64,000 bases of DNA from Vibrio aerogenes (GCF_024346755.1 NZ_AP024861.1:3870687-3934686), one strand, 5' to 3'; shown: positions 33,871-48,325, numbered from the stretch's first letter. Notes: generated by a model not told the origin, from the sequence alone. A program made the numbers and translations.

Positions 33871-35394
33871 CTAAACACTCATTGCTGTTAATTGTTTTAA
33901 CAGACGATCCATGGCTCTGTATCCAAGCGCTTCAGCCAGATGTTGACGGGATATTTTTTCGTCACCGGCTAAGTCGGCAATGGTTCTGGCAACTTTAATA
34001 ATCCGGTGATATGCACGAACAGATAATCCTAAATGATGTAAAGCATTTTCAAGAAACTCTGCATCTTCATGTTCAAGCACACAAAATTTTTCTATTTCCT
34101 GATTCGACAATAATGCATTCGCTTTATTACTTCGTGCCATCATAATCTTTCGAGCCTGTATCACACGACTACGAACAGTCAAAGTCGACTCTCCCCGTCC
34201 CCCGCCATTTGACAACATACCTTTAGGTAAAGCAGGAATTTCAACTGATAAATCAAAGCGGTCAAGCAAAGGTCCGGAAATTCGACTCAAATAACGTAGT
34301 ATATGCTGAGGATTAACATGCACACTTTCTGGCTCATAACACCCCGAGAGACTTGGATTTAATGCCCCAACCAACTGGAATCTTGCCGGAAAGCGGGTTT
34401 TCCCCTGTGCCCGTGAAATAATTATCTCTCCAGATTCCAAAGGTTCACGCAATGAATCAAGCACTTTACGTTCAAATTCGGGCATCTCATCCAGAAATAA
34501 AAGCCCATTATGTGCCAGAGAAATTTCCCCGGGGCGCGGCACAGACCCGCCTCCGACAAGAGCTGCCATTGAGCTTGAATGATGTGGTGCTCTGAATGGA
34601 CGTTTCTTCCAGTTATACTGATGTATTTCTTGCTGAGTAAGTGATGCAACCGCAGCGGTTTCCAAAGCTTCTTCATTGGTCATATCAGGTATCAAATCAC
34701 ACAACCTTGATGCAAGCATCGTCTTTCCGGTTCCCGGAGGTCCAAGAAACAATAAATTATGGTGTCCAGCTGCAGCAATCTCCAAAGCTCGTTTTCCCTG
34801 CTGCTGACCAATAATATCCTGTAAATCCCGGTGTGAACTCTCTTCAGATAAACGGTGAGGTGACTGATTTAATGAAAGGGCCGTTTCACCACAAAGCGCC
34901 TGACAAACTTCCAACAAGCTTCGGGCAGATAAATGACGATGTTTTCCAACCAGTGCAGCCTGATCACCATTCTCATCAGGAATGATCAGACAACGTTCAT
35001 CTTTACCTGCAGCTAATGCTGCGGGTAATACACCTTTCACGGACCGGAGTACACCAGATAATGCCAGCTCCCCCAGAAATTCATAGTGCTCTATATCTTC
35101 AGAGATAATTTGCTCTGATGCAGCAAGAATTCCCAAAGCAATAGGTAAATCAAATCTGCCGCCTTCTTTTGGTAGATCTGCCGGAGCCAGGTTGACCGTG
35201 ATACGTTTTGGCGGAAATTCAAAACGAGAATGAATAATGGCACTACGAACACGATCTCTGGATTCTTTGACAGTCGTTTCAGGTAAACCTACCAGTGTAA
35301 ATCCAGGCATGCCATTACTGATATGAACCTCCACAGTCACTAAAGGAGCTTCAACACCAACACTTGCACGACTATAAATCACAGCTAATCCCAT
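33871..35394 (-). CDS. comM: ComM/YifB Mg-chelatase-like AAA helicase
   Basis: Hexameric branch-migration helicase that supports natural transformation in vibrios. 507 residues. The N-terminal domain begins MGLAVIYSRASVGVEAPLV and contains FTLVGLPETTVKESRDRVRSA. The AAA core has Walker A GPPGTGKTML, LLFLDEMPEF (Walker B) and ends in a Mg-chelatase C-terminal domain. The frame reaches 35463, but the ATG at 35394 matches the family start, with an upstream AAGG (10 nt). Confidence 0.95.
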   Translation of the reverse strand: MGLAVIYSRASVGVEAPLVTVEVHISNGMPGFTLVGLPETTVKESRDRVRSAIIHSRFEFPPKRITVNLAPADLPKEGGRFDLPIALGILAASEQIISEDIEHYEFLGELALSGVLRSVKGVLPAALAAGKDERCLIIPDENGDQAALVGKHRHLSARSLLEVCQALCGETALSLNQSPHRLSEESSHRDLQDIIGQQQGKRALEIAAAGHHNLLFLGPPGTGKTMLASRLCDLIPDMTNEEALETAAVASLTQQEIHQYNWKKRPFRAPHHSSSMAALVGGGSVPRPGEISLAHNGLLFLDEMPEFERKVLDSLREPLESGEIIISRAQGKTRFPARFQLVGALNPSLSGCYEPESVHVNPQHILRYLSRISGPLLDRFDLSVEIPALPKGMLSNGGGRGESTLTVRSRVIQARKIMMARSNKANALLSNQEIEKFCVLEHEDAEFLENALHHLGLSVRAYHRIIKVARTIADLAGDEKISRQHLAEALGYRAMDRLLKQLTAMSV

Positions 35395-35579
35395 TACATA
35401 AACCTTCTTCAGTTTTGAAAAATTAATCCAAAAGTTGATTTCCCCCAAGTACAACAAGTCCATAAAATAGAGGCAGAATCACTACATATTGATATGAAAT
35501 TAAGACCATTTCTCTCAATTGATAATATATATAACGGATCTCGATCATGTAGAAAGATGAAAAAAGAATGATTTTTTAC

Positions 35580-35608
35580 TTGTCATGTAACGGAATTGTA
35601 TGTTAACA
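35580..35608 (+). promoter_or_regulatory. Candidate ilv operon promoter
   Basis: TTGTCA (35580-35585) and TTAACA (35603-35608) at 17 nt spacing, about 40 nt upstream of the leader peptide start. The -35 is good and the -10 moderate. Confidence 0.5.
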
Positions 35609-35647
35609 CTATGGATGTAGAGATTTTCGTCAGATATTAAACTTAGT

Positions 35648-35743
35648 ATGAAACTGTTAAACGTTCACATTGCTTCACTTATTAGCCTGATTCTAGTCGT
35701 GGTCATTATTGGGACCGCGCGGGGGCTGGTGGACGTTAGATAA
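35648..35743 (+). CDS. ilvL: ilv operon leader peptide
   Basis: A 31-residue peptide, MKLLNVHIASLISLILVVVI followed by IGTARGLVDVR. Twelve or more of the residues are Ile, Leu or Val, the amino acids made by the downstream enzymes. Ribosome stalling at these codons when the charged tRNAs are scarce would favour the antiterminator. It is 17 nt ahead of the attenuator hairpin, and its 3' part (GGGGGCTGG) can pair with the CCCCC arm. Confidence 0.88.
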   Translation: MKLLNVHIASLISLILVVVIIGTARGLVDVR

Positions 35744-35759
35744 GCAAAAGAATCACAAC

Positions 35760-35792
35760 ACCCCCGCACTGAAAAGTCCGGGGGTTTTTTTT
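35760..35792 (+). terminator. ilv attenuator
   Basis: CCCCCGCACTGAAAAGTCCGGGGG forms a strong G+C hairpin followed by eight T residues, about 110 nt before ilvG. The alternative pairing of CCCCC with GGGGG in the leader gene would block it. Together with ilvL this is a classical attenuation control. Confidence 0.9.
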
Positions 35793-35902
35793 CAACTTAA
35801 GAAAATAAAAACGAATAATACGGGAAGGATGGAGTCACACATGAAGTGCCCCATAAACACAACATATATCGACAAGAATGAGAATAAATCAGGAGGTCAA
35901 GA

Positions 35903-37549
35903 ATGACCGGTGCACAACTCGTTGTTGCAGCCATACAGCAGCAAGGTATCAAAACTATTTTTGGATACCCTGGTGGCGCAATAATGCCTATTTATGATGC
36001 TTTATACGATGGTGGAATAGAACATATACTATGCCGGCATGAACAAGGCGCAGCAATGGCGGCTATTGGTATGGCAAGAGCAACTCAGGAGGTTGCCGTG
36101 TGTATGGCAACATCAGGTCCCGGCGCAACGAACCTTGTCACCGGACTTGCTGACGCTTTTCTTGATTCAATCCCCCTTGTCGCAATTACCGGACAAGTTG
36201 CAAGTTCATTAATCGGTACCGATGCATTTCAGGAAATGGATGTCATTGGGATGTCGCTGGCTTGTACAAAACACAGCTATCTGGTCACAGATATCAATGA
36301 GTTGGCTTCGACATTAGAAGAAGCATTTGAAGTTGCGCAATCAGGACGTCCGGGGCCTGTGTTAGTCGATATTGCTAAAGACGTACAATTAGCCCAGGTT
36401 CCAGACATTACTCAGGAAATGAAAGCTCCGAAAGCTGTTCAATCTGTCAGTCAGGAACAGATGTCTCTCGCCCACTCACTACTCTGTGAATGTCGGCGTC
36501 CTGTACTTTATGTTGGTGGTGGTGTTCAGCTGGCTCATGCAACCCAAACCGTTCGCGACTTTTTATCTCAAAACCCAATGCCTTCAGTGAGTACCCTGAA
36601 AGGACTAGGGTCAATAGAGAGACATGATCCTCATTATCTGGGGATGCTGGGCATGCACGGAACCAAAGCTGCCAATTTGATCGTACAGGAATGTGACTTA
36701 CTCATTGCAGTCGGAGCCCGGTTTGACGACAGAGTAACAGGCAAGCTGGAAACTTTTGCGCCTCACGCAAAAGTTATTCATATAGATATCGATGCAGCAG
36801 AGTTTAACAAGCTGCGCCAGACGAATGCTGCACTCAAAGGTGATATCAACACAATCTTGCCGCAGTTTGAAATAAGTCACGATATCACAACATGGCTCGA
36901 ATATAGCGAGACACTCCGAAGTGAATTCAAGTGGCGTTACGATCATCCCGGTGAACTGATTTACGCACCACTTTTACTCAAACAACTTTCAGATATGATG
37001 CCTGATACTGCAATGGTTTCAACAGACGTTGGACAACATCAAATGTGGGCAGCTCAACATATCCAGCCCCGGGAACCGCAAAATTTCATTTCATCAGCAG
37101 GATTGGGCACAATGGGATTTGGTCTCCCGGCCGCAATGGGAGCAGCCGTTTCAAGACCTGATGATCAATCGATTCTCATTTCTGGTGATGGATCGTTTAT
37201 GATGAATGTACAGGAGCTGGGAACACTAAAGCGACGCCAAATTCCGGTCAAAATAGTTTTATTGAATAACCAACGCCTGGGAATGGTTCGCCAATGGCAA
37301 TCTTTATTCTTTGACGGTCGCCACAGTGAAACCATTCTTGATGATAACCCTGACTTTGTGATGCTGGCACAGGCATTTGGTATTCCGGGTAAAACAATCA
37401 CCACAAAAGAAGAAGTTGAACCCGCATTAAAAGAAATGCTTGAAAGTCAAACCGCTTATTTACTTCATGTCATTATTGATGAAGAAGAAAATGTTTGGCC
37501 ACTGGTGCCACCAGGTGCCTCTAATAGCGACATGTTAGAAAACACATAA
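35903..37549 (+). CDS. ilvG: Acetolactate synthase II large subunit
   Basis: Thiamine diphosphate enzyme making acetolactate or acetohydroxybutyrate. 548 residues, intact, unlike the frameshifted ilvG of E. coli K-12. The motifs are [25 protein letters not shown] (catalytic Glu), and the TPP/Mg box [12 protein letters not shown] near residue 428 with LLNNQ. Strong AGGAGG lies 7 nt before the ATG. 13 nt before ilvM. Confidence 0.97.
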   Translation: MTGAQLVVAAIQQQGIKTIFGYPGGAIMPIYDALYDGGIEHILCRHEQGAAMAAIGMARATQEVAVCMATSGPGATNLVTGLADAFLDSIPLVAITGQVASSLIGTDAFQEMDVIGMSLACTKHSYLVTDINELASTLEEAFEVAQSGRPGPVLVDIAKDVQLAQVPDITQEMKAPKAVQSVSQEQMSLAHSLLCECRRPVLYVGGGVQLAHATQTVRDFLSQNPMPSVSTLKGLGSIERHDPHYLGMLGMHGTKAANLIVQECDLLIAVGARFDDRVTGKLETFAPHAKVIHIDIDAAEFNKLRQTNAALKGDINTILPQFEISHDITTWLEYSETLRSEFKWRYDHPGELIYAPLLLKQLSDMMPDTAMVSTDVGQHQMWAAQHIQPREPQNFISSAGLGTMGFGLPAAMGAAVSRPDDQSILISGDGSFMMNVQELGTLKRRQIPVKIVLLNNQRLGMVRQWQSLFFDGRHSETILDDNPDFVMLAQAFGIPGKTITTKEEVEPALKEMLESQTAYLLHVIIDEEENVWPLVPPGASNSDMLENT

Positions 37550-37562
37550 AGGAGCACTGAAA

Positions 37563-37847
37563 ATGGAAAGATATTTAATCGATATTAAAGCGGATGATAA
37601 ACCTGTTCTTCTCGAACGTGTGTTGAGGGTTGTCCGCCACCGGGGCTTCATTATTAAGCAAGTTGCTGCAACACAAAACCATGAAAGTCATATCGCAAGT
37701 GTAGAGATCATAGTTGATAGTGAGCGTCCTATTTCGACTCTTATCAACCAAATTGAAAAATTATGGGATATTCGTACCGTCGAAGTAACAAAAATAAGCA
37801 TTAATACCTTACCAAACAATAATTTACAGCAAATGGTTTGTGCTTAA
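37563..37847 (+). CDS. ilvM: Acetolactate synthase II small subunit
   Basis: Regulatory ACT-domain subunit of 94 residues: MERYLIDIKADDKPVLLERV is followed by VRHRGFIIKQVAA and VEIIVDSERPISTLINQIEKLWDI. It pairs with IlvG. AAGGAG lies 8 nt before the ATG. The next gene is ilvD after 123 nt, with no ilvE between them. Confidence 0.94.
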   Translation: MERYLIDIKADDKPVLLERVLRVVRHRGFIIKQVAATQNHESHIASVEIIVDSERPISTLINQIEKLWDIRTVEVTKISINTLPNNNLQQMVCA

Positions 37848-37970
37848 AAATAGTGATTCATTCTAAGTTTGAATAAAATGGTTCAGAATATTTAATTTAA
37901 ATGGCAATACCAGGGATAAAAAAGACAGGTCAATACCATTTATCCGGGAAAAAAGTATATGAGGGAAAAA

Positions 37971-39812
37971 ATGCCAAAATATCGTTCAGCAACAACAACT
38001 CATGGCCGAAACATGGCTGGAGCCAGAGCTCTGTGGCGGGCAACCGGAGTGAAAGAAGAAGACTTCGGTAAACCAATTATTGCCGTGGTAAACTCATTTA
38101 CTCAATTCGTTCCCGGCCATGTGCATTTGAAAGATCTGGGACAATTAGTTGCAAAAGAGATTGAACAAGCTGGCGGCATTGCTAAAGAATTTAACACGAT
38201 AGCGGTTGATGACGGCATTGCTATGGGACATGGAGGCATGCTTTATTCACTGCCTTCCAGAGAATTAATCGCAGATTCTGTTGAATACATGGTCAATGCA
38301 CATTGCGCCGATGCTATGGTTTGTATCTCAAATTGTGATAAAATCACACCAGGAATGCTGATGGCATCAATGAGACTTAATATTCCTGTTATTTTTGTCT
38401 CTGGCGGTCCTATGGAAGCAGGTAAAACCAAGCTTTCAGATCAACTCATAAAGCTAGATCTGGTTGATGCCATGATCCAAGGTGCCGACCCCAAAATATC
38501 AGATGAACAAAGCCAGCAAGTTGAACGTTCTGCATGTCCGACATGTGGTTCTTGCTCCGGTATGTTTACTGCCAATTCAATGAACTGTCTGACAGAGGCT
38601 TTAGGTTTATCACAACCAGGAAATGGTTCATTGCTGGCCACTCACGCAGACAGGAAATCACTTTTCGTCAATGCCGGAAAAAGAATCGTCGAACTGACAA
38701 AACGTTATTATGAACAAGATGATGAGACAGCACTTCCAAGAAATATCGCAACAAAGTCAGCATTTGAAAATGCCATGGCTTTAGATATTGCGATGGGAGG
38801 CTCAACCAACACGGTGCTTCACCTGCTGGCTGCAGCCCAGGAAGGTGATGTCGATTTCAAAATGGAAGATATCGACCGCATGTCCCGTAAAGTGCCTCAC
38901 CTATGCAAAGTCGCACCATCAACGCAAAAATATCATATGGAAGATGTCCACCGGGCCGGTGGCGTAATGGGTATTTTAGGCGAATTAAATCGTGCTGGCT
39001 TACTTCACAGTGATACAAAAACTGTTTTGGGTCTGACGATGGCTGAACAGTTAACCAATTACGACATTGTAGATACTGCATCTGATGATGTAAAAAGCTT
39101 CTACAAAGCAGGTCCTGCGGGAATACGGACAACAGAAGCATTTTCACAGGAGTGTCGTTGGGACACTCTCGACGATGACAGAGAGTCTGGGTGTATCAGA
39201 ACGAAAGAACATGCGTACAGTCAGGATGGAGGACTCGCTGTTCTGAAAGGAAATATTGCATTAGATGGATGTATCGTTAAAACAGCAGGGGTTGATGAGG
39301 GTAATTTAAAATTCAAAGGACCAGCCATTGTTTTCGAGAGTCAGGAAGATGCTGTTGCGGGAATTCTGGATGGCCAGGTTAAATCCGGACATGTCGTTGT
39401 GATCCGGTATGAAGGACCCAAAGGTGGCCCGGGTATGCAGGAAATGCTTTACCCGACTTCGTATTTGAAATCCATGGGATTAGGAAAAGAGTGTGCACTT
39501 CTCACTGACGGACGCTTCTCCGGAGGTACTTCTGGTTTGTCAATTGGACACGCATCTCCTGAAGCGGCTAATGGCGGAGCAATTGGATTAGTTAAAAACG
39601 GAGATATCATTACGATTAATATTCCGGAAAGAACGATCGATCTGGAAGTTTCTGAAGAAGAGTTAACAAACCGTCGAACTCACCAAAACCAAGCTGGATG
39701 GAAACCTGTTAGCCGTGATCGTAATGTATCTTTTGCTTTGAAAGCTTATGCAAGTATGGCGACCAGTGCAGATAAAGGAGCAGTTAGAGATAGATCTAAA
39801 CTGGATGATTAA
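37971..39812 (+). CDS. ilvD: Dihydroxy-acid dehydratase
   Basis: Iron-sulfur enzyme converting dihydroxy-isovalerate/methylvalerate to 2-oxo acids. 613 residues. The cluster-binding motifs are [15 protein letters not shown] and [19 protein letters not shown]; substrate residues include [12 protein letters not shown]. The frame opens four codons earlier (37959), but GAGGG is 6 nt upstream of the ATG at 37971. It ends at 39812, and the ilvA frame overlaps or follows directly. Confidence 0.97.
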   Translation: MPKYRSATTTHGRNMAGARALWRATGVKEEDFGKPIIAVVNSFTQFVPGHVHLKDLGQLVAKEIEQAGGIAKEFNTIAVDDGIAMGHGGMLYSLPSRELIADSVEYMVNAHCADAMVCISNCDKITPGMLMASMRLNIPVIFVSGGPMEAGKTKLSDQLIKLDLVDAMIQGADPKISDEQSQQVERSACPTCGSCSGMFTANSMNCLTEALGLSQPGNGSLLATHADRKSLFVNAGKRIVELTKRYYEQDDETALPRNIATKSAFENAMALDIAMGGSTNTVLHLLAAAQEGDVDFKMEDIDRMSRKVPHLCKVAPSTQKYHMEDVHRAGGVMGILGELNRAGLLHSDTKTVLGLTMAEQLTNYDIVDTASDDVKSFYKAGPAGIRTTEAFSQECRWDTLDDDRESGCIRTKEHAYSQDGGLAVLKGNIALDGCIVKTAGVDEGNLKFKGPAIVFESQEDAVAGILDGQVKSGHVVVIRYEGPKGGPGMQEMLYPTSYLKSMGLGKECALLTDGRFSGGTSGLSIGHASPEAANGGAIGLVKNGDIITINIPERTIDLEVSEEELTNRRTHQNQAGWKPVSRDRNVSFALKAYASMATSADKGAVRDRSKLDD

Positions 39813-39813
39813 G

Positions 39814-41340
39814 ATGACCGAATTAAAAACTGGCGCAGATTATCTGCGTCAAATATTACGGGCTCCTGTTTACGATGTAGCGGTTGTTACACCACTTCAG
39901 GAAATGGAAAGGCTTTCAGCCCGCCTGAATAATAGTGTTCAGATAAAAAGAGAAGATCGACAGCCGGTACACTCATTCAAACTGCGTGGCGCATATAACA
40001 TGGTGTCCAAACTGACTGAGAAACAAAAGCAGGCAGGTGTTATTGCAGCCTCAGCAGGAAACCATGCTCAAGGTATGGCTCTGTCTGGAACAAAACTGGG
40101 AATTAAAACGATTATTGTGATGCCGCAAACAACTCCGGATATAAAAGTTGATGCAGTTAAAGGGTTTGGCGGAGAAGTTGTGCTTCACGGTAATAATTTT
40201 GATGAAGCAAAGGCTGAAGCCGAGCGCCTGGCTGAAGAATACGGATACACTTTTGTTCCTCCTTTTGATCATCCCCTTGTTATTGCAGGTCAGGGAACCA
40301 TCGGTATCGAGATGCTTCAGCAAAATGGACACCTTGACTACATATTCGTACCCGTAGGAGGGGGGGGACTTGCCGCAGGAATAGCGGTTCTTGTCAAACA
40401 ACTTCTTCCTGAAATAAAAGTAATTGCTGTAGAACCTGAAGATTCATCCTGCCTGAAAGCAGCATTAGATGCAGGAGAACCAGTTGTACTGGAACAAGTC
40501 AGCTTATTTGCTGATGGTGTTGCTGTAAAACGTATAGGTGATGAAACTTTCAGGCTATGTCAGGAATATATTGATGGACATATCTCCGTATCGAGTGATG
40601 AAATTTGTGCAGCGGTAAAAGATATTTTTGAAGATACCCGGGCTATAGCAGAACCAGCAGGAGCACTTTCCTTAGCCGGACTAAAAAAATATGCTGAACA
40701 AATGGAGTTAAAAGATAAACAGCTTGGTGCCGTATTATCCGGAGCAAATACCAATTTCCACGGATTACGTTATGTATCTGAAAGGTGCGAGCTTGGGGAA
40801 AAAAGAGAAGGTTTACTTGCTGTCACGATTCCTGAACAAAAAGGAGCATTTTTCGAATTCTGTCAGATTATCGGTGGCCGGGCGGTGACAGAGTTTAACT
40901 ATCGGTATAGCTCAGATCAGTTAGCAAATATATTTGTAGGTATCCGGCTTGTCAGTGGGCAAGAAGAACTAAATCAAATTGTTCATGATCTTCGACAAGG
41001 AGGATACCCTGTCATTGATCTATCTGATGACGAAATGGCAAAGCTACACATACGCTATATGATTGGAGGGAAACCCTCTAAAGCACTTCAGGAGCGGTTA
41101 TACTCTTTTGAATTTCCGGAATATCCAGGCGCTCTTTTAAACTTTCTCAGCACTCTGGGAACTCATTGGAATATCAGTCTGTTTAATTATAGAAACCATG
41201 GAGCAGATTATGGACGGGTATTATGTGGATTTGAACTGAGTGAGTCGGATTTAAACAGGTTCTCAGCACATTTAGTAGAACTGGGGTACCAATATAAAGA
41301 TGAAACAGATAATCCGGCTTATAGTTTTTTTCTGTCTTAA
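39814..41340 (+). CDS. ilvA: Biosynthetic threonine deaminase
   Basis: PLP enzyme turning Thr to 2-oxobutyrate, the first step to Ile; normally inhibited by Ile. 508 residues. The PLP lysine is in VHSFKLRGAY (K56), with SAGNHAQG and the PLP phosphate loop GGGGLAAG. Two ACT-like regulatory domains follow (residues about 320-508). The frame opens at 39748 within ilvD; an ATG at 39805 overlaps ilvD, while 39814 follows the stop immediately with a GGATG site. Last gene of the ilv operon. Confidence 0.95.
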   Translation: MTELKTGADYLRQILRAPVYDVAVVTPLQEMERLSARLNNSVQIKREDRQPVHSFKLRGAYNMVSKLTEKQKQAGVIAASAGNHAQGMALSGTKLGIKTIIVMPQTTPDIKVDAVKGFGGEVVLHGNNFDEAKAEAERLAEEYGYTFVPPFDHPLVIAGQGTIGIEMLQQNGHLDYIFVPVGGGGLAAGIAVLVKQLLPEIKVIAVEPEDSSCLKAALDAGEPVVLEQVSLFADGVAVKRIGDETFRLCQEYIDGHISVSSDEICAAVKDIFEDTRAIAEPAGALSLAGLKKYAEQMELKDKQLGAVLSGANTNFHGLRYVSERCELGEKREGLLAVTIPEQKGAFFEFCQIIGGRAVTEFNYRYSSDQLANIFVGIRLVSGQEELNQIVHDLRQGGYPVIDLSDDEMAKLHIRYMIGGKPSKALQERLYSFEFPEYPGALLNFLSTLGTHWNISLFNYRNHGADYGRVLCGFELSESDLNRFSAHLVELGYQYKDETDNPAYSFFLS

Positions 41341-41382
41341 AAAATATCATCTGATATAGCAAGACTACATTTTATGCAGAAA

Positions 41383-41411
41383 CCCCTCATGTAACGTGAG
41401 GGATTTTTTTG
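41383..41411 (+). terminator. Rho-independent terminator of the ilv operon
   Basis: ACCCCTCATGTAACGTGAGGG forms a hairpin followed by ATTTTTTT, 42 nt after the ilvA stop. Confidence 0.88.
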
Positions 41412-41532
41412 AACAAAATATTTTAACCCTCACCGAAAAACTGTTCGCTGGTACTTAGAGTTTTCCCGTTTATATAATTCTAGCTAATAATATGATCTAA
41501 TTAAGGCTATTTAATCACTCCCCCTACGACAG

Positions 41533-42690
41533 ATGAATAGCCTTAAAGATACAGACTTCAAAGTACTTGCCCGCAAACAAAAATCTGTTCAGATAAAGAT
41601 GAGATTACTTGCTTTGGCTCACTTTCAGGAAGGTCACACTCCAGAACTCAAATCGCTCAGTTCCTTAAAGTCAGCCGCACTAGAGCGTGTTTATCTTTCA
41701 TCGCCGTTCCTGCTGGAGGCTATTTTTTACTCTGGCAAGGCGGCAAATTTAGATAATAGCAATCTATATTTAACATTTGCCAACGCGGTCAGAGTAAAAA
41801 ATGGCCCCAGCCCTTCGGGTAGTGCCTGAAAATGGCTCACTCAAGGCGCGAAAAGTGTAGTTTAGTGATTCTAAATGAGCTTTGAGCAACACAGAGTGAG
41901 CCATTTTCAGGCGACTACAGGTTAGGCTGTGAAAGATAAACACGCTCTAGTGTTAATAAATAGGTAAAGGTCTATCTCAGCGAAGGGCTCTGGAAGGCTT
42001 ACAAGAAAAGTCTCACAGTAGCCGTCCTGCATGGCTAACCCCGGACCAACAAAGGCAACTGGCTCATACATTGAGGAAAACGCAGCGAAACCTACAGGCG
42101 GGCGATTGACGGCTGCAGAGATACATCACTATATTAAGGAAGAGTTCGGCAAGGATTATCACTCTGATCACATCTACACTTTATTGAAAAAAAAATGGGA
42201 TTTTCGTGGATCACTTCCCGCTCCAGACACCCTAAACAGTCAGGCTCCGCTCAGAAAGATTTTAAAAAAATCAAAATAGAAACGATCCTTAAGATCCGCG
42301 GACATATCAGCCTGAAGCAGGTCGACATCTGGTTTCAGGACGAAGCCAGGTTTGGTCAACAAAACACAACAACGAGGTTATGGGCACAAAAAGGCTCTCG
42401 ACCCAGAGCAATCAGGCAACAACAATTTGAATACACTCATATCTTCAGAGCCGTGTGCCCAGGCAGAGGAATTGGAGAAGCGATAGTTGTTCCATACATT
42501 GGCAAAGATGTCGTGCGACAACATCTCCAGCAATTCTCTTTGATCAGTGAACCATCATTTAGCCAACATGACTTTCGAGAATTACGACGACATCGTCGAT
42601 AAAGTTTGTCATGCGTGGAATAGCTTCCTTTCCTGCTCCAAACGAGTGGCCAGAACCTGTATGAGAGAGTGGATCGAGCTGACCAGTTAA
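41533..42690 (+). pseudogene. IS630-family transposase, broken
   Basis: The start MNSLKDTDFKVLARKQKSVQ leads into KMRLLALAHFQEGH, the N-terminal helix-turn-helix of IS630 transposases. The frame then shifts by one base (SRTQIAQFLKVSRTS continues in another frame) and a 265 bp MITE interrupts it. After the MITE come GGRLTAAEIHHYIKEEFG, then SWITSRSRHPKQS and WFQDEARFGQQNTTTRLWA (first DDE Asp). The central part with the remaining catalytic residues is deleted: the sequence jumps from ...HLQQFSLISEPS to ANMTFENYDDIVDKVCHAWN and ends at 42690. It cannot encode an active enzyme. Confidence 0.88.
41683..41947. mobile_element. 265 bp MITE inserted in the IS630 transposase
   Basis: Perfect 18 bp terminal inverted repeats, GAGCGTGTTTATCTTTCA (41683-41700) and TGAAAGATAAACACGCTC (41930-41947), flanked by a TA duplication (41681-41682 and 41948-41949). 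The element carries no coding capacity. Inside is a large inverted repeat: CCTGAAAATGGCTCACTC (from about 41827) and GAGTGAGCCATTTTCAGG (from about 41895). Removing it plus one TA restores the transposase reading (RTSVNK), which proves insertion. The TA target suggests mobilisation by an IS630/Tc1-type transposase. Confidence 0.9.
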
Positions 42691-42721
42691 ATAGCTAGAA
42701 TGGTATTATACATCAGAAATG

Positions 42722-42750
42722 AAAAAAGCCGTTGAACACAACGGCTTTAT
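42722..42750 (-). terminator. Rho-independent terminator of the second rRNA operon
   Basis: On the minus strand AAAGCCGTTGTGTTCAACGGC forms a hairpin followed by TTTTTTC, just downstream of tRNA-Ser. Confidence 0.9.
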
Positions 42751-42756
42751 CTTATG

Positions 42757-42847
42757 TGGCGGAGAGATAGGGATTTGAACCCTAGATACGCTATTAACGT
42801 ATGCCGGTTTTCAAGACCGGTGCTTTCAACCACTCAGCCATCTCTCC
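42757..42847 (-). tRNA. tRNA-Ser (TGA)
   Basis: 91 nt including a long variable arm and encoded CCA. It starts GGAGAGATGGCTGAG; the anticodon loop CTTGAAA gives UGA for Ser. Distal tRNA of rRNA operon 2, 45 nt after the 5S gene. Confidence 0.96.
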
Positions 42848-42892
42848 ACAAATTGTAGATCAACAGTAAATCTACTATTGATAAAATATAAA

Positions 42893-43010
42893 GCCTGGCA
42901 GTGACCTACTCTCACATGGGGAAACCCCACACTACCATCGGCGCAATTGCGTTTCACTTCTGAGTTCGGCATGGATTCAGGTGGGTCCACAACGCTATGG
43001 CCGCCAGGCA
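42893..43010 (-). rRNA. rrf: 5S ribosomal RNA (operon 2)
   Basis: Same sequence as the copy at 10993-11110 as far as I can see, with paired ends TGCCTGGCGGCC / GTCACTGCCAGGC. Positions may be off by 1-2 nt. Confidence 0.97.
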
Positions 43011-43129
43011 AATTCTGTTTCTTATCTCCACTTTTTAAAAAAGTGAAAACAAAAATTCTGGAAAACTGACTGACTCTCTACACATCCAATTGTCTTTAAT
43101 CTTGAGTCCACAAAACCCCTTGGGTGTTG

Positions 43130-46020
<2,891 letters not shown>

Positions 46021-46309
46021 ATACAACCCCAAAGGGTCTTACAGTCAAACAACCAAGGTGTCTGCAATTATTTAAACATGATGCAGACTTTGATTTTGCC
46101 GGACTCAAATTTTTTCTTCTGCTTAAAGCAGAAGCCAAGAACACTTGAATGTGTTTGGTGTATTCATATATGAATACTTTGAGAACTTTTACAAACAATT
46201 CTTATTTCAAATAAACAAGAACTGCTTTGTCAGCTTTCCAAATTGTTAAAGAGCTTGATTTGTTAATACAAACCATTTTAAAACACACTTCACCAAATAT
46301 GCTTTAAAA
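46021..46309 (-). other. 16S-23S spacer of operon 2, with boxA
   Basis: 289 nt non-coding. It is nearly identical to the operon 1 spacer near 23S (46021-46255), including the boxA GCTCTTTAACA, then diverges around 46256 before tRNA-Ala(GGC). No gene seen. Confidence 0.8.
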
Positions 46310-46385
<76 letters not shown>

Positions 46386-46450
46386 TCTGTGTTTTAACAA
46401 ACTTAAACCAAATCAATCTGTGTGAGCACTCATCAACGTATCTTTATCGT

Positions 46451-47993
<1,543 letters not shown>

Positions 47994-48211
47994 AGTTTTT
48001 TCTGAAGCCAAAGCTTCTGCTCAATGAATACTGTGATATTACATCGTAATATCGAATTGACTGTGCCAATACCTCATCAGAGATATCGATTTGGTCACTC
48101 ATTCACTGATAAATCTTTTTATAAGATATCTGTTAACGAGTACCCACACAGATTGATTGGTTTATATTGTTAAAGAGCTGTTCTTCTCAGTATTGCTTCG
48201 AAGAGGCGGTC

Positions 48212-48239
48212 ATTCTAGCGGGATAATTTTCAGTGTCAA
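48212..48239 (-). promoter_or_regulatory. rRNA promoter P2 (operon 2)
   Basis: TTGACA (48234-48239), 16 nt spacer, TAGAAT (48212-48217) on the minus strand, same as operon 1. Confidence 0.85.
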
Positions 48240-48325
48240 ACACTTTTTCAAATTTTCCTTTTAAGCCCTGACCGGACTCACATCGTTCAGGCTGTTGTTG
48301 CCGCCATCCCGTGTCAGTGGGGCGC

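Larger units (their letters stand above)
41471..42710 (+). mobile_element. Decayed IS630-family element with nested MITE
   Basis: The element lies between the ilv terminator and rRNA operon 2. ATTCTAGCTA near the left end (41477-41486) is repeated inverted at the right end (TAGCTAGAAT, 42692-42701), and both outer ends are TA-rich, as expected for IS630 elements, which duplicate TA. The ends are approximate. The transposase is broken by a frameshift, a MITE and an internal deletion, so the copy is immobile. Confidence 0.7.

Noticed and set aside
35709..35906. Plus-strand ORF of 65 codons across the ilv attenuator
   Set aside because: It reads through the terminator hairpin and has no ribosome binding site; the ilvL leader peptide is in another frame and explains the region.
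41533..41829. A 98-codon ORF that could be called a hypothetical protein
   Set aside because: It fuses the start of an IS630 transposase with non-coding MITE sequence; it is a broken gene, not a new one.
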